From JAPKYZ01 sp033763835 (lineage in GTDB: Bacteria; Acidobacteriota; Terriglobia; Bryobacterales; Bryobacteraceae), in the NCBI GenBank assembly GCA_033763835.1, contig JANRJS010000014.1, forward strand, positions 186,001 to 250,000: 64,000 nt of DNA, written 5' to 3'. The translations under genes and the position numbers were made by a program. The first letter of the stretch is position 1; the number at the start of each line of letters is the position of its first letter. Positions 9,035-17,552 of the stretch are shown piece after piece. A model generated the notes under the pieces. The model saw only the letters and a program-made list of their open reading frames with translations. It was not told the origin of the DNA and searched no databases.

Positions 9035-9418
9035 GATGTCGAATCCGGCGGCGCGAAAGTGTTTGTCGAAGGTGTAGGCTTTGCGGATGCCTTGGCGCCG
9101 CATGATGGCGAAGCTGAGGCAATCGATGGGGCTCGCACCTAACGATCCGAAACGGCGGAACTCTTCCCAACCCCGCCTCTCCAGATCGGCGTCGGCGTAG
9201 ACCAACTGAACCGATGCGTCTGTAGACAGAAGGTCGAGAAACTGAAGGGCGACGCCGAAGAAACCGCGCCTTTGCAGCAAGGTTAGCGTTTCATGCACTA
9301 CCGCCGTAGAAGTGACTCCAACCCAACTACGCTGCTGCGCTTGAAGCGCCTTCCGATAGTTCTGGTCTTTCGGGAAAAGAGTGCCGATGAAGAATCCCGT
9401 ATCGACGAAGACGGTCAT
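9029..9418 (-). CDS. PIN-domain ribonuclease toxin (VapC-like)
   Basis: 129 residues, normal for a VapC-type toxin. The acidic active-site set is present: D6 in VFVDTGFF, E43 in VVHETLTLL, D99 in SPIDCLSFAIMRR and D118 in AYTFDKHF, which would hold Mg2+/Mn2+ for RNA cleavage. VapC toxins usually cut tRNA or rRNA and are neutralised by the partner antitoxin. The start overlaps the end of the upstream antitoxin gene in ATGA, the usual coupled arrangement. Confidence 0.9.
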   Translation of the reverse strand: MTVFVDTGFFIGTLFPKDQNYRKALQAQQRSWVGVTSTAVVHETLTLLQRRGFFGVALQFLDLLSTDASVQLVYADADLERRGWEEFRRFGSLGASPIDCLSFAIMRRQGIRKAYTFDKHFRAAGFDIL

Positions 9419-9648
9419 TCGCCGTACACGATCTCATCCACGCGGCTCGACAAGTCGGTTTCATCGGAACTCGCAAGACCTCGAATCGACGCCCAAAACT
9501 CGGAAGGCGAGCCGTTCCGCTCCCGCTCCAACCTCTCTTCCAAGCCTTCACGGATCAACTGGCCCATCGGAATCCTTCGCCGCCGCGAGACGGCGCGAAC
9601 TTCCCGAGCGAGCCGGTCGGGCAGCACGACCTGCAGTTTGTGAGGCAC
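9415..9648 (-). CDS. Ribbon-helix-helix antitoxin of the PIN pair (VapB-like)
   Basis: 77 residues starting at a GTG. The first 40 residues (HKLQVVLPDRLAREVRAVSR, then a helix with IPMGQLIREGLEERL) fit the beta strand and two helices of a ribbon-helix-helix DNA-binding protein. The acidic tail (SSRVDEIVYGE) would wrap around and block the PIN toxin. A near-perfect palindrome lies 6 bases upstream of the start, consistent with autorepression. The pair sits between the aminotransferase gene and the DUF1501 operon. Confidence 0.85.
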   Translation of the reverse strand: MPHKLQVVLPDRLAREVRAVSRRRRIPMGQLIREGLEERLERERNGSPSEFWASIRGLASSDETDLSSRVDEIVYGE

Positions 9649-9654
9649 CCGATG

Positions 9655-9674
9655 TCAGTATACCGGTGTACTGA
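9655..9674. promoter_or_regulatory. Operator palindrome of the first VapBC-type pair
   Basis: TCAGTATACC followed directly by GGTGTACTGA is an inverted repeat with one mismatch per arm. It lies 6 bases upstream of the antitoxin GTG and includes TATACT on the minus strand, a good -10 hexamer, so a bound antitoxin would cover the promoter. A weak TTACCC lies 18 bases further up. The resulting mRNA would have almost no leader. Confidence 0.65.
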
Positions 9675-9677
9675 TAC

Positions 9678-10856
9678 CTAGGGTAAGCCCTCCAACCGCT
9701 CCAGCGCCGGTTCTAGCACTTCGCGGTCCGCTGCGTAGCAGAGGCGAACGCTGCCTTCGCCGCCCGCTCCAAACCCGACGCCAGGAGCGAGGCCGACGCC
9801 TGTCTCTTCGAGAATCCGGCGGCACAAGGCGAACGAGTCGGTGAGTCCGGCAACGCGCGGGAACAGATAGAACGCACCCTCGGGACTCGGAATCGTCCAA
9901 CCCGGCATTTTCGCGAGAGCCGCGACGCACAGGTCGCGATTCCCTCGTAGCTTGGCGACGAACTCCTCAACGAACTTGTCGCCCCAATCGAGGGCCGATT
10001 CCGCGGCCTTCTGCGTAAAGTGCGCCGGGCACGAGACGATGAACTCGTTGAACTCGGCGGCGCGCTTGGCGAGATCGGCGCGCGCGACAAACCATCCGAG
10101 CCGCCAGCCGGTCATGCAGTAGCTTTTCGAAAAACTTTGAACGACGATCACGGCGTCGTCGCGCGTCGCGAGTCGCAGAATGCTGGGTACGGCAACGCCA
10201 TTTCCGGCGACGGTGAAGTTCAGCCGCTCGTATACTTCGTCGGCCATCAGCCATAGCGAGTGCCTGCGCGCGAAATCGAGCAGCGCCTGTTGCTCTTCGG
10301 CGGTCGCCACCCAGCCCAACGGATTCGAGGGCGAGGTGTAGAGCAGCAGGCGAGTGCGGGGCGTCACCATCGCTTCGAGCGCGTCGAAATCGATGCCGAA
10401 CCGGTTCCCGATCAGCGGCTGCGCGTACTGTTTCACGACGGCGTTCGCCATTTGCACGATCGCCGACCCATTGGGCCAAGCTGGTGTCAGCACGATCGCC
10501 TCGTCGCCCGGATCGAGCGTGCAGCGAATCGCAACGTTCAGCGCTTGCACGCCGGACGCCGTGATTACGATTTCGCGGGAAGGGTCGAGTTCGACGGCAT
10601 GATGGCGCGAGTAGTAACGGGCGAGCGCCTCGCGCAACGAGAGCGTCCCGGCGTTCGACGTGTAGTAGGTATGCCCGTCGCGCAGCGCTTTCTCCGCGGC
10701 GCGTTTGATGAACTCCGGAGTCGGCTGGTTCGATTCGCCGAAATAGAGCTTGTAGACTTTGTCGCCCGCCGCTTCCTTGCGCATGGCGATTTCGGCGAGT
10801 TCGCGCACGCGCGAATAGGGGACCGCCGCTGCCGAGAGCGCGACCCGCGCGTTCAC
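9678..10856 (-). CDS. PLP-dependent aminotransferase, class I/II (aspartate aminotransferase-like)
   Basis: 392 residues, typical for fold-type I aminotransferases. Visible PLP-site residues: K244 in SFSKSYCMTGWRLGW (the Schiff-base lysine), N178 in TSPSNPLG, and D206 and Y209 in LMADEVYE. The GHTYYTSNAGTLSLREALARYY block is the usual substrate-side region. The substrate cannot be read from sequence; aspartate, aromatic or branched-chain amino acids are all possible. It starts with a GTG that overlaps the purF stop (GTGA), so it is translated with the purine genes, perhaps linking nitrogen supply to purine synthesis. Confidence 0.93.
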   Translation of the reverse strand: MNARVALSAAAVPYSRVRELAEIAMRKEAAGDKVYKLYFGESNQPTPEFIKRAAEKALRDGHTYYTSNAGTLSLREALARYYSRHHAVELDPSREIVITASGVQALNVAIRCTLDPGDEAIVLTPAWPNGSAIVQMANAVVKQYAQPLIGNRFGIDFDALEAMVTPRTRLLLYTSPSNPLGWVATAEEQQALLDFARRHSLWLMADEVYERLNFTVAGNGVAVPSILRLATRDDAVIVVQSFSKSYCMTGWRLGWFVARADLAKRAAEFNEFIVSCPAHFTQKAAESALDWGDKFVEEFVAKLRGNRDLCVAALAKMPGWTIPSPEGAFYLFPRVAGLTDSFALCRRILEETGVGLAPGVGFGAGGEGSVRLCYAADREVLEPALERLEGLP

Positions 10857-12277
10857 TTGGTTCGTCCGCGCGCGCGGATCAGTTCTTCGAAATTCACGAT
10901 GTTGGTCGGATAGTCGCCGGTGTAGCAGGCGTAGCAGTAGTCGTGCCGCTCCTCGTCGCCCACCGAGGCGCGCAGCGCGGAAAGAGGAAGGTAGCCGAGC
11001 GAATCCGCTTCGACGAACTTGCGAATTTCCTCTTCGGTGTTGTTCGCCGCGATCAGCTCGCCTTTGGTCGGGGTATCGACTCCATAAAAACAGGGCGAAA
11101 TCGTGGGCGGGCAGGAAATGCGCAAGTGTACTTCGCGCGCTCCGGCGCTACGCACCATGCGCACGATCTTGCGCGAGGTTGTGCCGCGTACGATCGAATC
11201 GTCCACCAGCACCACGCGCTGCCCTTCGAGTAGATTACGTATCGGATTCATCTTGAGCTTGACGCCCAGATCGCGAATGGCTTGCGACGGCTCGATGAAC
11301 GTGCGCCCCACGTAGTGATTGCGGATCAGCGCCTGCCGGTATGGAATACCCGACTCCGCCGAGAATCCAATGGCGGCCGAAACGCCAGAATCCGGTACGG
11401 GGACCACGAGATCCGCCTGCGCCGGGCAGGTGCGAGCCAACCAGCGGCCCATCTCCTCGCGCGACCGTTGCACCGGTTGGCCGAACACCAGCGAATCGGG
11501 CCGCGAGAAATAGACGTGCTCGAAGACGCATTGCGACCGCGCGCGCGGCGGCGCGTACCGTTCGCGCGTCATGCCCTCCGGGCCGACGATCACCATCTCG
11601 CCCGGTTCGACGTCGTTCATATAGGTCGCCCCGATCAAATCGAAGGCGCACGTTTCGGACGCGAACAGGTAGGCGATCTTTTGTCCCGACAACTCCATCT
11701 GCCCCATCGCGAGAGGCCGGAACCCGTGCCGGTCCCGCGCGACGATCACGCGATCTTCGGCGAGAAACACCAGCGAGAACGCGCCGTCGAGCCGCAACAG
11801 CGCGTCGCGCAACGCGCGTTCCATCGTCTTCTCGCGCGAGCGGGCGACCAGATGCAGAATCACCTCGGTGTCCGAGGTCGCCTGGAAGATCGAGCCCTCG
11901 TATTCGAGCTCTTTGCGCAGCTCGCGCGCATTGGTGATGTTGCCGTTATGCGCGACCGCGATGGAGCCCTTATTACACGCCACGGAAAACGGTTGCGCGT
12001 TGAGCAGCACCGTGTCGCCCGCCGTCGAATAGCGGGTATGGCCGATAGCCATGTGGCCCTTCAGACGTTCGACGACGTCGGGCTTGAAGATATCGCCGAC
12101 GTGTCCCATCGATTTGTGGCAAGTGATGGCGCCGCCGTCCGATACGGCGATGCCCGCCGATTCCTGCCCGCGGTGTTGCAGCGCGTGCAGTCCGAGATTG
12201 GCGTGGCGCGCCGCTTCGGGCGTGCCGTAAATGGCGAACACACCGCATTCGTCGTGAAACCCGTCTTGATCGAACAT
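10853..12277 (-). CDS. purF: Amidophosphoribosyltransferase (glutamine PRPP amidotransferase)
   Basis: Catalyses the first committed step of purine synthesis: PRPP plus glutamine to phosphoribosylamine. 474 residues from the ATG at 12277, which shares one base with the purL stop (TGATG). The N-terminal glutamine-amidotransferase domain begins MFDQDGFHDEC, so Cys11 becomes the N-terminal nucleophile after removal of a ten-residue propeptide. Cys250, Cys396, Cys448 and Cys451 match the [4Fe-4S] ligand pattern of Bacillus-type PurF, and the PRPP loop VVLVDDSIVRGTTS is at about 355-368. A longer upstream reading frame is out of keeping with the family. It lies between purL and the coupled aminotransferase gene. 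Confidence 0.97.
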   Translation of the reverse strand: MFDQDGFHDECGVFAIYGTPEAARHANLGLHALQHRGQESAGIAVSDGGAITCHKSMGHVGDIFKPDVVERLKGHMAIGHTRYSTAGDTVLLNAQPFSVACNKGSIAVAHNGNITNARELRKELEYEGSIFQATSDTEVILHLVARSREKTMERALRDALLRLDGAFSLVFLAEDRVIVARDRHGFRPLAMGQMELSGQKIAYLFASETCAFDLIGATYMNDVEPGEMVIVGPEGMTRERYAPPRARSQCVFEHVYFSRPDSLVFGQPVQRSREEMGRWLARTCPAQADLVVPVPDSGVSAAIGFSAESGIPYRQALIRNHYVGRTFIEPSQAIRDLGVKLKMNPIRNLLEGQRVVLVDDSIVRGTTSRKIVRMVRSAGAREVHLRISCPPTISPCFYGVDTPTKGELIAANNTEEEIRKFVEADSLGYLPLSALRASVGDEERHDYCYACYTGDYPTNIVNFEELIRARGRTK

Positions 12278-14484
12278 CAGGCGAGCGCCTCCTCGAGCGA
12301 GTTTTTCCAGGGGAGGTAGAGCGAGTCTATCGTGGCGTCGATCCAACCGTTCACCGTCACGCGACCTTCTACCGTTACGCCGATCGCGGGTGCGTCTACG
12401 CCGTGCCGCGCGGCGATCGCTTGTACCGCCGCCGCGTCCGTCGTCGAGACGAGGATCCGCGACGGCCCCTCGTGGAAGAGCGCGACTGCGGGGCGTAGCG
12501 GCGTGTCGAGCGTCACGTGCGCGCCAATACCGCCAAAGGAGCACTCGGCCAGCGCCACCGCGAATCCGCCGTCCGACAGATCGTGCGCCGATTCGGCGAG
12601 CCCCGCTTGCGCGATCTCACGCATCGCGGCCTGCACGCCTTTCTCGTAATGCAAGTCGAGCTTCGGCGGCAACCCCCACAGCGCGCCGACGACAACTTTC
12701 GCGAACTGCGTCCCGCCCATGCGCACTTCGTCCGAATCGCCCAGCCCGCCCAGCAGGATCACCGTGCGGCCCGCGTTCCGGAATCGCGAGGGAATCGGCG
12801 TGGCGGTCTTCAACAGCCCCACGATCCCCATTACCGGCGTCGGGAAGATCGCCTCGCCCAGAGTCTCGTTGTACAGCGACACGTTACCGCCGGTGATTGG
12901 AGTCTCGAAGAACGAGCAAGCTTCGGCCATGCCTTCGATCGCTTCCACCAACTGCGCCATGATCTCGGGTTTTTCGGGATTCCCGAAGTTCAAATTGTTC
13001 GTGGCGGCGATGGGCGTCGCGCCGACCGTCGAAATATTGCGGCAGCATTCGGCGACGATCAGCTTCGCGCCCTCGCGAGGGTCGAGATAGCAGTAGCGTC
13101 CATTGCCGTCGAGCGACATCGCGACGCTGGTATCCGTCTCCTTAATTCGCACGATGGCCGCGTCGCCGCCGGGGCCGCGCCCATCCGGATCGACGATGGT
13201 GTTGGTGCGGACCATCCAGTCGTACTGCTCCCAGATCCAGTGCTTCGAGCAAACGTCGCCCGAGGCGAGAATCTTGCGCAAGTCGCCCGCGAGATCGCTG
13301 GACCCGAACGCGGGAGCGTCCAGGGCCACTCGCCGCGCGGGCTTCGTGTGCGGGCGGTTGTACACCGGCGCTTCGTCGGCCAACGCGCGATTCGAAATCT
13401 CGGCTACGACTGCGCCGCGATCTTTCACGCGAAGCAGTGCGTCATCGGTTACCGAGCCAATCACGGCCGCGTCCAATCCCCACTTGCGGAACACATCGAA
13501 GACTTCTCGTTCGCGGCCCTTCTCGGTGACGAGCAACATACGCTCCTGCGATTCCGACAGCATGATCTCGTAGGGAGTCATGCCGGTCTCGCGCTGCGGC
13601 ACGTGCATCAGGTCGATCTCGATCCCCGTCCCGGCGCGTGATCCCATCTCGCACGTCGAGCACGTCAGCCCCGCCGCGCCCATATCCTGGATGCCCACCA
13701 CCGCGCCTGTCTTCATCGCTTCGAGACAGGCTTCAAGCAGCAGCTTCTCCATGAACGGATCGCCCACCTGCACGTTGGGGCGCTTATCCTTCGATTCTTC
13801 GCTGAACTCCTCGGACGCCATCGACGCGCCGTGGATTCCGTCGCGCCCCGTTTTCGCGCCCACGTAGATCACCGGATTGCCCACGCCCGTCGCGCGGCCG
13901 AAGAAAATCTCGTCGTGCCGGAACACGCCGAGCGCGAACACGTTCACCAGCGGATTACCGTCGTAGCTGGCTTCGAAGACGCATTCGCCGCCCACGGTCG
14001 GCACGCCGAAACAGTTGCCGTAATGCGCGATTCCCGACACGACGCCTTGCAGGATGCGCTTGTTGCGCGCGCCGGTTTCCTTGTCGTCGAGCCGTCCGAA
14101 GCGAATCGCGTCCATGACTGCGATGGGCCGCGCGCCCATCGTGAAGATGTCGCGCAGGATGCCGCCGACGCCGGTCGCCGCGCCTTGGAACGGTTCGATG
14201 AAGCTGGGGTGATTGTGCGATTCGATCTTGAACGCGATCGCCACGCCCCCGCCGATGTCGATGATGCCCGCGTTCTCGCCCGGCCCAACGAGGACGAGTT
14301 TCGACCGCGTGGGCAGCTTCTTCAGATGGATTTTCGACGACTTGTAGGAGCAGTGCTCGCTCCACATGACACCGAAGATGCCGAGCTCGGTAAACGTCGG
14401 CTCGCGGCCCAGAAGGGCGACGATTTTTTCGTACTCGCTCCACGTCAAACGGTGCGCGGAGACTTCGGCGGGGGTGAGTTTCAT
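12277..14484 (-). CDS. purL: Phosphoribosylformylglycinamidine synthase subunit PurL
   Basis: 735 residues, the length of the small PurL of the three-subunit PurSQL enzyme rather than the roughly 1300-residue fused form. It converts FGAR, ATP and ammonia to FGAM. Visible features: the SEHCSYKSSK motif near residue 42, the ATP-site block VGGILRDIFTMGARPIA, and the AIR-synthase-like repeats with PITGGNVSLYNE in the C-terminal half. The start overlaps the purQ stop in ATGA; ammonia would come from PurQ. The small PurS subunit expected for this enzyme form is not encoded next to it. Confidence 0.97.
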   Translation of the reverse strand: MKLTPAEVSAHRLTWSEYEKIVALLGREPTFTELGIFGVMWSEHCSYKSSKIHLKKLPTRSKLVLVGPGENAGIIDIGGGVAIAFKIESHNHPSFIEPFQGAATGVGGILRDIFTMGARPIAVMDAIRFGRLDDKETGARNKRILQGVVSGIAHYGNCFGVPTVGGECVFEASYDGNPLVNVFALGVFRHDEIFFGRATGVGNPVIYVGAKTGRDGIHGASMASEEFSEESKDKRPNVQVGDPFMEKLLLEACLEAMKTGAVVGIQDMGAAGLTCSTCEMGSRAGTGIEIDLMHVPQRETGMTPYEIMLSESQERMLLVTEKGREREVFDVFRKWGLDAAVIGSVTDDALLRVKDRGAVVAEISNRALADEAPVYNRPHTKPARRVALDAPAFGSSDLAGDLRKILASGDVCSKHWIWEQYDWMVRTNTIVDPDGRGPGGDAAIVRIKETDTSVAMSLDGNGRYCYLDPREGAKLIVAECCRNISTVGATPIAATNNLNFGNPEKPEIMAQLVEAIEGMAEACSFFETPITGGNVSLYNETLGEAIFPTPVMGIVGLLKTATPIPSRFRNAGRTVILLGGLGDSDEVRMGGTQFAKVVVGALWGLPPKLDLHYEKGVQAAMREIAQAGLAESAHDLSDGGFAVALAECSFGGIGAHVTLDTPLRPAVALFHEGPSRILVSTTDAAAVQAIAARHGVDAPAIGVTVEGRVTVNGWIDATIDSLYLPWKNSLEEALA

Positions 14485-15149
14485 CGGGTTGCGAAAGCGC
14501 CTACGAGCGAATGAAAGACGCCGAGCCCGTCGGAGGAACCCATCGACGGTTCGGTGGCGCGCTCCGGGTGCGGCATCATGCCCAGCACGTTACGGCCATC
14601 GCTCAGGATTCCGGCGATCGCGCGCATCGATCCGTTCGGATTATCCACGTAGCGGAACGCGATTCGATCTTCCGCTTCGAGTGCTTCGAGCGTGCGGTCG
14701 TCGGCCTGGTAGTTGCCCTCCCCATGCGCGATGGGCATGGTTAACCGCTGGTGCTTCGAGAACGCGTTGGTGAACGGCGAATCGGTGGTCGCCACTTCGA
14801 GTTCGACCGGCTTGCAGACGAATTTCAATCCCGCATTGCGCAGCAGCGCGCCGGGCAGCATTCCCGCTTCGCACAAAATCTGGAAGCCGTTGCAGAAGCC
14901 CATCACCGGTCCGCCTTCTTGCGCGAACTTCTTCACCGCTTGCATCACGGGCGAGAATCGAGCGATCGCCCCGCAACGTAGATAGTCGCCATAGGAGAAT
15001 CCGCCGGGGAGAATAATCGCGTCCGATTGCGCCAGATCGGTGGAATCGTGCCAAAGAAACTCGGCCTGCTGCCCCGCGTTGCGCGTGACGGCGTACCAGG
15101 CGTCGTGGTCGCAGTTGGAGCCGGGAAACACGACGACGCCGAATTTCAT
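14481..15149 (-). CDS. purQ: Phosphoribosylformylglycinamidine synthase glutaminase subunit PurQ
   Basis: 222 residues. Class I glutamine amidotransferase: the nucleophile is Cys86 in GGPVMGFCNGFQIL, with His194 and Glu196 in MMPHPERA completing the triad. It frees ammonia from glutamine for PurL. The ATG at 15149 was chosen because MKFGVVVFPGSNCDHD is the conserved PurQ start; the frame continues 20 residues upstream without family similarity. It heads the purQ-purL-purF-aminotransferase run, all joined by short overlaps. No strong ribosome-binding site is visible. Confidence 0.97.
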   Translation of the reverse strand: MKFGVVVFPGSNCDHDAWYAVTRNAGQQAEFLWHDSTDLAQSDAIILPGGFSYGDYLRCGAIARFSPVMQAVKKFAQEGGPVMGFCNGFQILCEAGMLPGALLRNAGLKFVCKPVELEVATTDSPFTNAFSKHQRLTMPIAHGEGNYQADDRTLEALEAEDRIAFRYVDNPNGSMRAIAGILSDGRNVLGMMPHPERATEPSMGSSDGLGVFHSLVGAFATR

Positions 15150-15186
15150 CGCTGGAAATTTCAGCTTAGCAGGTGGCAAGATACGA

Positions 15187-16179
15187 CTAACGGTCGCTTT
15201 CCAAGTCAAGCTTCATGCGCAGTATCTGGGGCCGGGGGAACCCGCCGACCGCGAAGCTGGCCCAGATCGAATCGCCATCGAATCCCAGAAGTTCGATCCA
15301 TGGGGGAATCCCGCCGGTGTCTAACGATGTCCAACGTTTTGTTTGGCGATCCAGCATCCAGATGTCGCCCTGTTTGAACCCATTCTGGCTAGCGATGACC
15401 ACTTGTCCGGCTTGACTCATCGCCAATGACACCGGGATTCGATGATCTTTACCTAGCGGTGGGCCTGGAATCCGGGTGATTTCGGAACCGTCCAGCGCGA
15501 ACTCGAAATACTCGTTCCCCGGACTGAGATACCCCACACGATCCGCGGAAGCCTTCAGAGAAGCGAACTCCGGTGCGTCGACGCTCGCGGGAAGTCCCTT
15601 GCGGAAATGCGCGGAAACGGCCCATGTGCCGACGACCCGGCCAGCCGCGTCGAAGCGCTTGAACACCTTATCTCGTCGAAGGTAATTCCTTTCATCGGCA
15701 ATCCAACCGAGCGTCCAAACATCTCCAGTAGGAACGATTACCGCTTTACACGCCACGTACGAATCTAGCCGGGTGACTAGCGTCTCTTTTCGGCTGGCGG
15801 CGATGTGGGCCAGAAATCGGACGATGCGCGAGTTGTTGTCGAAGCCTCCTCCAACCAGCGCGGTCGTGCCGTTGTCATGCCCGGCCGCATCGGCGATCGA
15901 GAGGTAACCAAGATCGGGTATCTTAACCGGCCATCGGGTAACAACTACATCCTTGTCCGCCGAGCAAACGATCGGCGAATTCGACCGATTGGCTTCGATG
16001 GCGAGAAATCGTCCCCCAGTCCAGCGAAGCCGGACGAAGTCCGGCCAACAGTTGACATCGATTTCCTTTGCGTCGTCCCGGACGACTCGCGCCGAAGGTC
16101 TCGCTTGTGCGCTGGCGGTAGGAAGGAACGCAAGGACCGACAAGAACGGGCAAGAAAGCCACAAGAATGAAGCTGACAT
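15187..16179 (-). CDS. Exported hypothetical protein, beta-propeller-like
   Basis: 330 residues, not recognised as a named family. The N-terminus MSASFLWLSCPFLSVLAFLP, ending in TASAQA, is a clear signal peptide with an A-x-A cleavage site. The rest contains repeated short strands with phrases such as LVGGGFDNNSRIVRFL, GDVWTLGWIADE and GDIWMLDRQTKRWTSL, spaced as in a beta-propeller or NHL-like protein. I chose the ATG at 16179 for the signal peptide and the GGAAG a few bases upstream. It ends 37 bases before purQ and starts 17 bases after the isomerase gene. Function unknown. Confidence 0.75.
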   Translation of the reverse strand: MSASFLWLSCPFLSVLAFLPTASAQARPSARVVRDDAKEIDVNCWPDFVRLRWTGGRFLAIEANRSNSPIVCSADKDVVVTRWPVKIPDLGYLSIADAAGHDNGTTALVGGGFDNNSRIVRFLAHIAASRKETLVTRLDSYVACKAVIVPTGDVWTLGWIADERNYLRRDKVFKRFDAAGRVVGTWAVSAHFRKGLPASVDAPEFASLKASADRVGYLSPGNEYFEFALDGSEITRIPGPPLGKDHRIPVSLAMSQAGQVVIASQNGFKQGDIWMLDRQTKRWTSLDTGGIPPWIELLGFDGDSIWASFAVGGFPRPQILRMKLDLESDR

Positions 16180-16196
16180 ACCGCTTCCAACCTCTT

Positions 16197-17054
16197 CTAC
16201 AGCGACAGCTTCTTCAAATACCCAAAGCTCTGCGCCAGCGAATCCACCGGATCGCCGGGGCACTGATCCTGCTCGACGTAGAACTTATCGACTCCCGATC
16301 TCAGCGCCGCATTCAGCAGCTTCTTGAAGTCGAGCGTGCCCGCGCCCACTTCCTTGAAGTCCTCGCGTTTCGCTTCCGATTCGGTGGTAATCGCGCTCAT
16401 CCCCGCCGCCTTGTCCTTGACGTGCATCAGCGCTACGCGGCCTTTCCATTCGTCGAGCGTGTCGATGGGATCGAGGCCCGCCGCCGCCACCCAAAACACG
16501 TCGAGTTCGAGCTTCACTTTCGGATCGAGAAACTTCTTCATGTAGTCGATGGGCCGCGCGCCGGGCGCGCCGACGAATTCGAACGCGTGGTGGTGATAGA
16601 AGAACTTGACGCCCGCCTTGTCGGCGATCTCAGCCGCGCGATTCATCTTCTTCGACCACGCGCTCCAGAAATCCTCGTTCGACACGCCGCTCGATCCGCG
16701 ATCGTTGGGCGCGACGTACGGCACTCCCGCGTAGGCGATGCCCGCCTCCTTCGCCTTCGCCAGCGCATTCTCGAACGGCGAAGGATTCTCGCCGAGACAG
16801 ATCGCCGCCGGAATGTGGATGCTCGTGGCTTTCATTCCGAGGCTCTTTGCGATTGGCACGAGTTTGTCGATCTGATCCACCGCGTAGAGTTCGACCTCTT
16901 GATAGCCGATCGCGGCGATGCGCTTCAGCGTGCCTTCGGGGTCTTTCGCGAGAAGCGTGCGCGCCGTGTAGAGTTGCACGCCGATGGGTTTCGGGAAGGG
17001 CTTGGCCACCAGTGGGGCGGCGGCGAGAGAAGCGACAAGGCTGCGACGAGTCAT
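16197..17054 (-). CDS. Exported sugar phosphate isomerase/epimerase-like protein (xylose isomerase-like TIM barrel)
   Basis: 285 residues. It starts MTRRSLVASLAAAPLVAKPF, a short twin-arginine-type export signal. The barrel part shows PIGVQLYTAR, AAIGYQEVELY, FFYHHHAFEF and KLELDVFWVAAAG, with the acidic and histidine residues that bind metal in AP-endonuclease-2/xylose-isomerase-like barrels, then GRVALMHVKDK. Acidobacteria and Planctomycetes carry many exported members of this family with unknown sugar substrates. It is 17 bases upstream of the propeller-like gene in the same direction. Confidence 0.88.
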   Translation of the reverse strand: MTRRSLVASLAAAPLVAKPFPKPIGVQLYTARTLLAKDPEGTLKRIAAIGYQEVELYAVDQIDKLVPIAKSLGMKATSIHIPAAICLGENPSPFENALAKAKEAGIAYAGVPYVAPNDRGSSGVSNEDFWSAWSKKMNRAAEIADKAGVKFFYHHHAFEFVGAPGARPIDYMKKFLDPKVKLELDVFWVAAAGLDPIDTLDEWKGRVALMHVKDKAAGMSAITTESEAKREDFKEVGAGTLDFKKLLNAALRSGVDKFYVEQDQCPGDPVDSLAQSFGYLKKLSL

Positions 17055-17064
17055 CGCCGCTAGT

Positions 17065-17535
17065 CTATTCCTTGTCCGCCGGACGCGCAGCCCGCGCGTG
17101 AACGATCAACTCGCCCAGGTGACGCTGCGTGTGCTCCGCGAGGTGAACCAGCAGCCCGCCGAGCGTCGTTGGCAGCTTCGCGCGTCCCACAAATCGCGGC
17201 GCGGCGAGGTCCGTGAGATCGATCGTGCGCAATCGCGCTTCGCTTGCCGTAAGCGCGGTGTCGAGCCCGTCGAGCAACTCGTCCAGGCTCGCCCCCGTCT
17301 CGTCTTCCCGAGCCACCGCCGCGATCTGCGCTTCGGTGAGCGATTCGCCGCACGCGTAGGCTGTCAGCCGCTGGACGCTACCGGCCATGTGACGCAATTG
17401 GAAAGTCACCGCCGCGGTGGCCGTCGCCCCGGAGGTGAAGCGCCGGGCGTCCTCGCGCACTTGCTCGAAGCTGTGAAAAACCGCTCGCAGAATTGGGTGC
17501 GAATGCGGTTCCGATCCCGTTAACCAGGGTTCCAT
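17065..17535 (-). CDS. DinB family four-helix metalloprotein
   Basis: 156 residues. DinB-fold proteins carry three metal-binding histidines; here they appear as H49 in FQLRHMAGSV and two in HLAEHTQRHLGEL near residues 131-139. Members include thiol transferases and many proteins of unknown role; no specific substrate can be named. The start ATG (17533-17535) is only 17 bases from that of the divergent acyl-CoA synthetase, so the promoters must overlap the coding ends. Confidence 0.88.
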   Translation of the reverse strand: MEPWLTGSEPHSHPILRAVFHSFEQVREDARRFTSGATATAAVTFQLRHMAGSVQRLTAYACGESLTEAQIAAVAREDETGASLDELLDGLDTALTASEARLRTIDLTDLAAPRFVGRAKLPTTLGGLLVHLAEHTQRHLGELIVHARAARPADKE

Positions 17536-17540
17536 ATAAT
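17535..17540 (+). promoter_or_regulatory. Candidate -10 box for the acyl-CoA synthetase gene
   Basis: A perfect TATAAT ends 12 bases before the ATG at 17553 and touches the start codon of the divergent DinB gene. No convincing -35 hexamer sits 16-18 bases upstream. If used, the transcript would have a leader of only a few bases. Confidence 0.3.
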
Positions 17541-17552
17541 TTCCAGGTTCCT

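Noticed and set aside
12278..12544. N-terminal extension of purF by 89 codons
   Set aside because: It lies within purL in another frame, is Arg-rich, and would bury the cysteine that must become the N-terminus.
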